Part shown: positions 56,086 through 64,000 of the stretch, piece by piece
How the letters are laid out: every line of letters begins with the position of its first letter
Position numbering within the stretch: the first letter of the stretch is position 1
DNA from: Gnetum montanum
Taxonomy: Eukaryota > Streptophyta > Gnetopsida > Gnetales > Gnetaceae
Reading direction: 5' to 3'
Assembly (NCBI GenBank): GCA_015680685.1
Contig: MNCI01006151.1
Location: 315,348 to 379,347 of the forward strand
DNA length: 64,000 bases
The notes under the pieces: generated by a model
The model's database searches: none
Seen by the model: only the letters and a program-made list of their open reading frames with translations
What the model was told of the DNA's origin: nothing
Program-made: the position numbers and the translations under genes

Positions 56086-56870
56086 AAACTGAAAGTTTCA
56101 GTAGTTTCCCGTACACTAACTCGTAAGGAGAGGAGCCTATAGGAAGTTTCCATGTGGAGCGACAGGCCTAGAGGGCATCGTTAAGTTTTGTGCTCCAATC
56201 CCTTCTATATTTGCTAATGGTCCTAGTTAGGATTTTGGCAATCTCCCTATTGGTGACTTCGGCTTGCCCATTGGATGGGGGTGATAAGGTGTTGTAAATT
56301 TATGTTCGACCCCCAAGTGTTGCATAAGTTTACGAAAAGTAGTGCTCATGAAATGAGTTCCATTGTCTAAAATGAGTGCACGTGGCACCCCAAACATATT
56401 CACGATTTGCTATTTGACAAACCGTGCAACTATGTTTGAGGAACAGTCGATGATGGCTACCGCCTCTGCCCACTTAGTACAGTAGTCTACAGCGACGATG
56501 ATGTACGCCTTCCCATTGAACATGGGTGTGATGGGACCCATGAAGTCAATGCCCCAAATATCGAAGGGTTCCAATGGCTGGATCCACTGTTGGGGTCCCT
56601 CCATTCTTGTGGTTGTCCCACTATCTCTCTGACATCGTTCAGAGGAGCGAGCGAACCATTGCGCATCTCTGAAAAATGTGGGCCAGTAATATCCCGCAAG
56701 CAGGATCTTAATGATCGTGCATAGTCCAACATAATGACCCCCACAAGGGCCCTCATGAGCATCCTGGAGGACGCGCAATGTATCCACATCAGGGACGCAC
56801 CATCGAACCAAGCCATTCGCACACACCTTGTAAAGGTGTCCGTTGATTTCCATGAAGTGCTTGGCCTTAT
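56086..56870 (-). pseudogene. Integrase of E6, C-terminus deleted
   Basis: The N-terminal part is open at 56410-56853: MEINGHLYKVCANGLVRWC, the zinc block HEGPCGGHY and the SSERC block near 56645, then GIDFMGPITPM with the first catalytic Asp. The second Asp motif (ILDNGTHF, about 56365) and the Glu motif (SNGQAEVTNREIAKI, about 56240-56280) lie in a different frame after a shift near 56290. At about 56085, after SPYELVYGKLLKL, it passes into the extra ORF, so the C-terminal domain is gone. Confidence 0.88.
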
Positions 56871-56989
56871 GAGGAAATTGCTCCTTCTTCCGATGATCCC
56901 ACTCTTTTGGTAATTCTTGTGTTGAGAGATAGGTGAGGATGTTGCTGAACCAAGTTGATCCTATGGGCGTCTCCTTAGCGATTGCTACA

Positions 56990-57460
56990 GCGAAGAGGAG
57001 TTCGTTTGGAAATTGATTGGAGAGTGGCTCCTCCTCCTCTACGCCGTCCCATCATAACCGAGATAAGTGATCAACAACCACATTCTTAGTTCCCTTCCTG
57101 TCTACCATAGTAAGGTCAAATTCCTGAAGGACCACAAGCCACCGTATGATACAGGGACTCATTGTTGGTTTATTCATCAGGAACCGGATGACACTGTGGT
57201 CAATATGTACAAACACCTTGTACCCGAACACTGTGTCAAAATTTTTCCAAGGCAAACACCACCACCATTAATTCCTTTTCAGTGGTGGTGTAGTTGAGCT
57301 GAGCACCCACAATGCTTCGGCTTGCACAGTGGATATAATATGGGTGTCTCTAGTCATCCAACTGTGTAAGCACGGCTCCCAATGCATAATTAGACGCATT
57401 CATCATAATATGAAAAGGTCTGGTCCAGTCAGGTGCCCGTAGAATTGGAGTTTCTACGCG
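56990..57460 (-). pseudogene. RNase H of E6
   Basis: RPFHIMMNASNYALGAVLTQ at about 57360-57420 has Asn where the first catalytic Asp should be. The TEKELMVVVFALEKF block and the open piece 57052-57255 (YKVFVHIDHSVIRFL, ending VVVDHLSRL) follow. A frameshift near 57250 separates them. Confidence 0.85.
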
Positions 57461-57559
57461 TTTCTATTTGAGTGTTTGGAATGCGGATTCACATTCCCTA
57501 GTCCAGACAAACGGGGTGTCTTTCTTTGTGAGCTCCACCAACGGCTTGGCGATCTTCGA

Positions 57560-58699
57560 GAAATTCTTGATGAAGCTTCAATAATAACCAATGTGGCCAA
57601 GGAATGACCGAACATCTTTTACAGTACTTGGTTGACTAGTGATTCCTTGGATGATTCTGATTTTTTCAAGATCTACACCAATCCCTGCTTGTGATATGCG
57701 GTGCCCCAGAACAATGCCCTCTTCAACCATCAAGTGGCTCTTTTGCCAATTGAGCTGTAAATTAGTTTCCACACATCTTTTTAAAACTTGCTCAAGGCGG
57801 TCCAAGGCTTGTTCAAATGTTGCTCCATAAGTAGAAAAGTCATCCATGAAGACTTCTACCCCATTGCCAATCTGTTGCTAAAAGATGCTAAGGACAAGGC
57901 GTTGGAAAGTTGCAGGCGCATTGCACAGGCCAAAAGGCATCTTCTTATATGCAAAAGTTCCCTAGGGACTGGTAAATGTTGTCTTGGCCTGATCTTCAGG
58001 CGCGATTTGGATTTGGTTATAGCCACTATAACCATCCAAAAAGCTATAGTAACAATGCCCCGCAATGGTATCTAACACTTGATCCATAAATGGAAGTGGA
58101 AAGTGATCCTTGAAGGTTGCCATATTTAGTAGTCGAAAATCTATACAAACCCTCCATTTGCCATCCTTCTTTGGCACAATAACGAGTGGGCTGACCCATT
58201 CACTATCTGCAATGGAATAGATGAACCCTGCTTTCAACAATTGTTCAATTTCATCCTTAACAGCTTGCTTTAGTTTGGGGTTCAACTATCTTTGTGGTTG
58301 TCGTCGTGGCTTCATGAAGGAGTCTATATAGATCCGATGTTGGCATACCCTAGGGTCAACTCCCGTCAATTCATGATATGACCATGCAAAAGCAACCATC
58401 CATTTGTTTACCATCTTCAGCAGTCTCTTCTTTTGCTCAAGAGCAAGAGTGGCATAGATGATTACCGACTTGCCATTCTGCAAGAATGCATATTCCAGAT
58501 TGGCCGGTAACGTTTTCAGTTTCAAGGGCTCTTGTCTAAAGCTTTCAGGGATCTGTAGCTCTCCCCAATCATCACTGTCATCAACAATAGAGACTTGTTG
58601 ATGGTCCTTTTCCAATTCATCCATGCTTTCCATATAGCCACATACAAGGCCCTCAGATGGTTCCATGCATAAAGTGCTGCTATCAGAGTCAACGGTCAA
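57560..58699 (-). pseudogene. Reverse transcriptase of E6
   Basis: 58286-58699 holds the lead segment (QQVSIVDDSDDWGEL, LKLKTLPANLEYAFLQNGK). The core starts LNPKLKQAVKDEIEQLLKAG with WVSPLVIVPKKDGKWRVC, FPLPFMDQVLD and LDGYSGYNQI at 57962-58285; a TAG interrupts the TSPWGTF block. After it come MPFGLCNAPATFQR, the catalytic VFMDDFSTYGA (about 57815-57850) and GHRISQAGIGVDLEK. Only a few stops: the best preserved RT in the window. Confidence 0.92.
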
Positions 58700-58927
58700 C
58701 CACTAGGTGCCTTCTTGGTTAGTGGCTGCTGCGTACAGGCATCGTTGAACTTGTGATTCTTCGGCACACCGATTGCATGCTTGAATGGATGTCTGCTTAG
58801 CGAACCAAAGTTGTTGCACACAGTTGCACCCTAAGTCACTGTGCGCGATGCATGGAACACGCTTCTTTTCAATCTTCCCAAAAGGATTTTCTTTTGAAAT
58901 TTCAAGCGAAAGATCTCAGAGTCCCAA
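58700..58927 (-). pseudogene. Protease-RT linker of E6
   Basis: Sequence between IMGRAWLSMVDA and the RT lead, with SKENPFGKIEKKRVPCIA and a Cys/Gln-rich part. It matches the end of the window in E7 (RNLFIEISKENPFG). No known role. Confidence 0.6.
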
Positions 58928-59310
58928 TCATGCATCCACCATGCTGAGCCAGGCTCTCCCCATTATGATTGGAAAATTCCCCTTGCAATTATCAACCCGG
59001 ATGACCAAGAAGTCAGTAGGATAGGACCACCCACAAACTATTGTCATGATATCTTCTACCAATCCCAAGGGAACAGTTATGAATTGGTCTGCCAACTCAA
59101 GCCGAATGTTGTTTTTCTTCATCAAGGGCAGGTTCCAAGCCTTGTACATATCATGTGAAATCAAATTGACACCTAACCCCGAATCCAAGAGAGCTTTGCA
59201 TGGCTCGTTTCCTGCCACTTGAAGGTATATGAGGGAACTCCCTGAATTAGTCAATTTCCGAGGAAGATGACCTACCTTTATCCAATCCATCACAACATGG
59301 GTTAGCATGA
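58928..59310 (-). pseudogene. Protease of E6
   Basis: The open frame of 58928-59551 covers the end of gag and the protease. Active site ALLDSGLGVNLI, then ITVPLGLVEDIMTIVCGWS and GNFPIIMGRAWLSMVDA. This is the retropepsin layout with DSG and an IMGR block. It is the best preserved protease in the window. Gag and protease are in one frame here, so they may be made as one polyprotein. Confidence 0.88.
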
Positions 59311-59995
59311 CAGTTTGTACTTTGGAGGGTGTTTGGCTTGAAGGTTGCTTGAAGGGTTGAATGGTGGAGGCAATTGGAGGTTCAGAGGCACTGGCCACAG
59401 GTGAATGTGAGAGTATGTTTGGGTTATTGGCCTGGAAAAAAGGACATTTTCGTGGTTTTGATTTTGGTCCACTCAGCTGAGAAGCTGGTTGTAAGTTGAC
59501 AGCCCTCGTGGCATTACGTTGTTGTGGCTGTGGTAGTATCTCCCCCTGCATAGGTGGAGCAGGAGGTAGCTAAGTGGGGGGCTGATGAGTAGGTATGGCA
59601 AGAAAAGGTGATGGAGGATAGTATAGATGTGGGTTCTCCTCCTAGGTGATAGACTATGTTCGAAAGTATTTTGAGGGGTAGTAATGAGTTTGAAATGGCA
59701 CGTGACTAGAAGAGTCCCACAAGGAGACTGGTTGCTAAACATAGTACCTGTAAGGATTTGGGTGCCGGTAAAGGTATTGTTGCCTTGGAAGTGGCATCCC
59801 CCACGATTGTGGATGTTGCCATTGCTGGTAATACTTGTAGGGTTGCAGTGGCGCTCCACTTGGATAATATCCTTGCTGCTGGTGGAACTGCCTAGGATTG
59901 CCTTGTGGATAAGGTAATCTTTGGGATGTTTGCCTTTTTGCCAAACAAGGATTTAGCGCATACACCCCAAACTCTTGTAGATATGACACCACTGG
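59311..59995 (-). pseudogene. C-terminal gag of E6
   Basis: Contains the Pro/Gln-rich stretch from LAKRQTSQRLPYPQGN (about 59900-59945) through QFHQQQGYYPSGAPLQPYKY to PMQGEILPQPQQRNA (about 59500-59551), then a Ser/Pro-rich part. It is cut at 59995 within a codon run equivalent to E7 at about 62880, just after the zinc-knuckle region. Confidence 0.85.
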
Positions 59996-60891
59996 TGATG
60001 AAGTGTTCAATTGATACGTCGACTGGGCCGCGTTAATGAAGCCTCGTTGACGCGGCCACGTTGATGTGACCCTATCGACGTATCCATCCATGCATTAACA
60101 CAACCCCATTAACGCAGAGTCTGTCTCTTACTATAAATATGCACGCACCCGCAGCATTTATGGCATCTTTTAGAGTAGTTGTAGTCAAACTCTTGCAGTT
60201 TGTTCCCGTAAGAGTTAAAATATTTTCCAAGTGCCCGCAGCAAGTGTGAGAAAGGTGTACGGCTCTTTATTTGGGCACTAATGTACCTGAGCCCATTGGC
60301 GTGACCGGCAATAAAGACAAGCTTTTTGAGCATTCATTGCAGCATTTGGATTTAATCATTTAAGCATTTTAATAGTTTAATATTTCAACGTTTTAATAAT
60401 TTCAAAAGCTTTTACTATTATCACTTTACTGTTATTGTCCTTTGATATTTGATGAGAATCATAGGCACGATCGTCTCGAACATATATCAAACACTTGGCA
60501 ACCTAGTGATGCTTAATGTCTGGTAACCCAACAGTGGTTAGGGTATGCTTAGGATGTGCACGGAAGATGGGATCGGTTGCTTATGCTAAGGAGAGTTAAA
60601 CAATAGAGTAGAACAATTGTAATTTACACAACTTTCCATTTCCCACAATTAAAGAATTAGACTTTTAAAGATAAGATAAAACCATTAAAAAAATCATTTG
60701 CCTCAATCTCACTTAACCATCACTTTAGAATATCACTAGTGAGGTTGGAAAGATAACGACCATTCTAACTAAGGTTTTGCTGGCTAAAGTTTGGTGTATG
60801 CAAGTGCTTGCAATCTGCGGAATTCAAACGAGCCACGCATGAACGCCCGTGATTCATATGGTTGGGCGTAGGGGTACCTTGACACTCATCA
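59996..60891 (+). repeat. 5' LTR of E7
   Basis: 896 bp with TGATGAAGTGTTC and CACTCATCA ends. U3 holds repeats of CGTTGACGCGGCC type (60010-60120). TATA box TATAAATA at 60132-60139, AATAAA at 60310-60315. Confidence 0.95.
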
Positions 60892-60911
60892 TTGGTGCCG
60901 TTGCCGAGGAC
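60892..60911 (+). other. Primer binding site of E7
   Basis: TTGGTGCCGTTGCCGAGGAC immediately after the LTR, the closest in the window to the TTGGCGCCGTTGCCGGGGAC site of Athila/Tat elements. Confidence 0.88.
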
Positions 60912-61056
60912 TGTTAGTCTTACATGCACTATCTAGTCTTAGCAAGATCATCATTCACTTCGTTGGAACAGACCTAGGATAGTGAAATCTACGCACGCTA
61001 AGTGGTTTAAGTAAAAGAATAAGGCACACCAGTTGAGTTGTTATCTAACATCAAAA

Positions 61057-63560
61057 ATGTCTTCTTCTCGCAGGCGAGATGGATCCAACCCACCAGTGTC
61101 GCAGGAGTGTCGGGTGGTATACGCACATCCAGACGAGTATATCCCCAATTTCACCTTTATCCTACATCAGGATGAGCACCTGCAATGGCGGAACATGGAG
61201 GGTAACATCATATTACCTCCTAATCGATTAGTTCCTGAAATGCTACTTCAAAATCTTACCAGACTGGGCATTCAAGACCGTAGTGTGGAATACATAATGG
61301 AGGATCATGACTACTGAGATTATCGTCCAACTGAGGCACAACGTGTGTAGGACCGGCAACAAGTGGAACACCATGAACACTTAAAAGGGAAACAATTTAG
61401 TAACCCTTTGTTCTTGCAGGACCCGCATGACGATGAGGAACCTGTTTTTCATGATTCCCATTCAGCCAAACCTCCTCCGATGCATCAGATCATCCAATCC
61501 ATCATCCAAAGTAAACAATCAAGTGACCAGGAGCACCAAGATGATGAGGGATCACGCAAGAAAGATCATGGCAAAGGGAAAGATGGACATGAAGATAGGG
61601 GTCGTCATTAGAGTAGAGGAGGAGATCAACACCAGGGCGGTGGCAATTCTCCTCCCTCTTCTCCATCTTCTCGTTCCACCTTATCTTCACCAAGTTCTGA
61701 CTCTGATCGCAACCGTAGTAGGAAGGATCAGGGTGATGGCAATCGAAAAGATCGACGGGCTCGCAAGGATCGACAGGGACAACGTGAGGAAAAGCGTGAC
61801 CAATCACGCGAGTCTCACCGTCAAGAAAGGAGAGGCAGCCCAAATCGTCATAGACGTCATGGCCAACAACAAGACTATGACTCGGATGAACCACTGCTGG
61901 CTACTCAAAGCATGCTTAACATAGCTGAGGCGATTCAAATACCCAGTAGGCACTTGAAAGATAGTCGGATCAAGTTCCTTGACATGAACAATATCCCCAA
62001 ATTTGAAGGGGGATATAATTGTGACCCACATACTCACTTGCAAGCATTCCATGATGCTTGCACCCTACAAAACATAGACAATGATTAGCAAAAACTCAAG
62101 TTGTTCCCTCGAACACTCATCAAGGAAGCAGAAAGTCAATATCGGTCTTTGGAGCCGAAATCAATCAGGAGATGGAGTACGATGCTGGAAATTTTCAATG
62201 ATAAATACCAAACCTACTCCAGAGTGGCCAATCTGAGACAGTAGATCCAAGGGTGGAAACAAGGTGGTCATGAACCCTTGGATGCAGCCATGGGCAGATA
62301 TTACTCATTGTTACATCGATGCCCTGATCATGGCTACTCTCAGTGGAAATAACTCCACCATATCATAGATGGGCTTCACTTTGAAACAAGAAAGACCCTA
62401 GGCGTTTACGCTCAGGGATGGCTATCTGAATTGAGGGCTCATCAGCTGTAGCGCCTAATTGAGCAGGTGGCTAAAGAAGAGGGGAAATTAAGGAAAAAAA
62501 AGAGTGCAGAAGAGTATAATCGGGACCCTTCCATCCGAAAGAAGGAAGTCCGATTTTGTGAAGAGAAGGAAGAATCACCACTGGATGTAGCGGTGAACTG
62601 AAAAACCTTGCCCATACAAAAATTTGCCTCTGAAATTTCGGCCAAGGTTGACAAGATGTGGAATTCGTTGGATGAAAGATTCCAAAGTGTCCTAAAAATC
62701 ATGGAGGAATCCAAAGAGCGAAGTAATGAGCGAGATCAACAAAGGAGAAGAGAAGCTGAACATGCCTACCATAAGGGTAAGGGCAAAGTTGCTGCGGCAG
62801 AACAGGTTGCAGACTCTGACACAGAGGAGGATGACGAATGTGACATATGCCAGTACGAGCATCCTAACAGGTGTTGCTCAATGGTGTCACATCTACAAGA
62901 GTCTGGGGTGTATGCATTGAATCCTCGTTTGGCAAAAAGGCAAACACCCCGAAGATTGCCTTATCGACAAGGCAATCCGAAGCAATTCCACCAGCAACAA
63001 GGATATTATCCAAGAGGAGCGCCACCGCAACCCTATAAGTATTACCAGCAATGGCAACATCCACAATCATGGGGGATGCCACCTCCAAGGCAACAGTACC
63101 GTTACCGGCACCTAGATCCTTACGGGTACTACGTTCAACAACACGTCTCCCTGCGGGACTCTTCTAGTCACATGCCATTTCAAACTCATTACCACCCCCG
63201 GAATACTTTTGAACATAGTCTCCATCACCTAGGGGGGAGAACCCACATCTATACTATCCTCCGTCACCTTCCTCTGCCATCCCTACTCATCAACCCCCCA
63301 CTCAGCTACCTCCTGCTCCACCTATGCAGGGAGAGATACCACCATAACCACAACAACATAATGCCACGAGGGCTTTCAACTTACAGCCAACTTCTCAACT
63401 GGGTGGACCAGAATCAAAGCCACGAAAACACCATTTCTTCTGGCCCAATAACCCAAACATGCCCTCACATTCACCTGTGGCTAGTGCCTCTGAACCTTTA
63501 ATCGCCTCCACCATTCAACGCTTCGAGCAACCTTCCAGCCAAACACCCTCCAAAGTACAA
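61057..63560 (+). pseudogene. gag of E7
   Basis: Starts MSSSRRRDGSNPP at 61057. N-terminal domain to 61317 (EYIPNFTFILHQDEHLQWR), where a TGA replaces an Arg codon. A second stop, TAG, lies near 61348. Then a His/Asp/Lys/Ser/Arg-rich stretch (61430-61880, with PPSSPSSSRSTLSSPSS), capsid (about 61905-62460: NNIPKFEGGYNCDPHTH, LKLFPRTLIKEAE), a coiled-coil-like Lys/Glu stretch (62640-62800), the zinc-knuckle-like CDICQYEHPNRC (62839-62874) and a Gln/Tyr/Pro-rich domain (62968-63141). The 62608-63501 piece is open but changes frame near 63235. It makes the particle and likely packages the RNA. Confidence 0.88.
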
Positions 63561-63566
63561 ATTGTC

Positions 63567-63960
63567 ATGCTAACCCATGTTGTGACAGACTAAATAAAGG
63601 CCGGTCATCTTCCTCGAAAATTGACTGATCCGGGGAGTCCCCTCATATACCTTCAAGTGGCAGGAAACGAGCCATGCAAAGCTCTCTTGGATTCGAGGTC
63701 AAGTGTTAATTTGATTTTACACAATATGTACAAGACTTGGAACCTGCCCCCGATGAAGAAAAGTAACATCCAGCTCGAGTCGGCAGACCAATCCATAACC
63801 GTACCCTTCGGATTGGCAGAAGATATCATGACCACCATTTGTGGGTGGTCCTATCCTGCTGACTTCCTAGTCATCAGGGTTGATAATTACAAGGGGAATT
63901 TCCCAATTATAATAGGGAGAGCCTAGCTCAGCATGGTGGATGCACGATTAGGACTTCGAA
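63567..63960 (+). pseudogene. Protease of E7
   Basis: Starts about MLTHVVTD with a TAA near 63592 (former Trp/Gln region). The active site is ALLDSRSSVNLI, with Arg in place of the Gly of DSG. ITVPFGLAEDIMTTICGWS and GNFPIIIGRA follow, then a TAG at the Trp of RAWLS. The post-protease segment runs to the window end. Confidence 0.85.
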
Positions 63961-64000
63961 ATCTTTTCATTGAAATTTCAAAAGAAAATCCTTTTGGGAA

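Larger units (their letters stand above)
53869..59995 (-). mobile_element. Athila-like element E6 (subfamily C), interrupted by E7
   Basis: Minus-strand element. From right to left: end of gag, protease, RT, RNase H, integrase, a fused extra ORF end, polypurine tract, 3' LTR. Its gag is cut at 59995 by the 5' LTR of E7. The remaining gag, 5' LTR and target duplication must lie beyond E7 outside the window. Well preserved with few stops. Confidence 0.9.
59996..64000 (+). mobile_element. Athila-like element E7 (subfamily C), continues beyond the window
   Basis: 5' LTR, primer binding site, gag and most of protease. It is inserted in E6 in opposite orientation. The five bases before it, ACTGG, are the expected left target duplication copy. 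RT and the rest lie outside the window. Few stops. Confidence 0.93.

Noticed and set aside
61502-61894. 130-codon minus-strand frame in E7
   Set aside because: Antisense of the charged gag stretch.

Overview
The window is repeat-dominated nuclear DNA of a seed plant. The evidence is a stack of Ty3/gypsy LTR retrotransposons of plant lineages (an Athila-like family with three LTR subfamilies, one Tat/Ogre-like element with an extra archaeal-type RNase H, one chromovirus-like element), LTRs with TATA boxes and AATAAA signals, and one recognisable host gene fragment: the last two exons of cytosolic ribosomal protein eS19 (RPS19). The heavy nesting and scarcity of genes suggest a large genome. 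Whether it is a gymnosperm or an angiosperm cannot be settled from this window.

Layout. 1-1490: minus-strand Athila-like remnant E0 (gag start, primer binding site, LTR), interrupted by plus-strand element E1 (5' LTR 1491-2278, gag, protease, RT, RNase H, integrase to about 9500, tail to the assembly gap at 10399). E1's protease is split by a solo LTR (5023-5946) with a perfect 5-bp target duplication. 11243-11985 is an inverted integrase-tail fragment. 12193-25576 is the Tat/Ogre-like element E4 with a 6.3-kb non-coding, repeat-rich spacer between protease and RT. 25577-27870 holds E4's 3' region and stacked LTR fragments. 27871-37510 is element E2, which keeps gag, protease, a long extra coiled-coil ORF and a 3' LTR but lacks RT and integrase. 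37511-39236 is an inverted gag fragment interrupted by element E3 (39237-42839). 42840-45800 is the non-repetitive island with RPS19. 45801-50450 is the minus-strand chromovirus-like element E5. 51605-53854 holds a SINE-like tRNA remnant and a large inverted repeat of an unrecognised intron-containing gene. 53869-59995 is minus-strand element E6, whose gag is broken by plus-strand element E7 (59996 to beyond the window).

Nearly all coding sequence is inactivated by stops and frameshifts, many of the C-to-T type expected in methylated, silenced repeats. The Athila-like copies share one plan: LTR, primer binding site, gag (N-terminal domain, serine/arginine-rich stretch, capsid, variant zinc knuckle, Gln/Tyr-rich stretch), protease, RT, RNase H, integrase, a T-rich tail, an extra coiled-coil ORF ending in a conserved CPWDVP block, a polypurine tract and the 3' LTR. 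The extra ORF, conserved between two divergent subfamilies and preceded by a promoter-like segment resembling LTR U3, is the most interesting feature. E6 and E7 and the E3 LTR keep most CpG and look youngest; E0, E2 and E4 look oldest.
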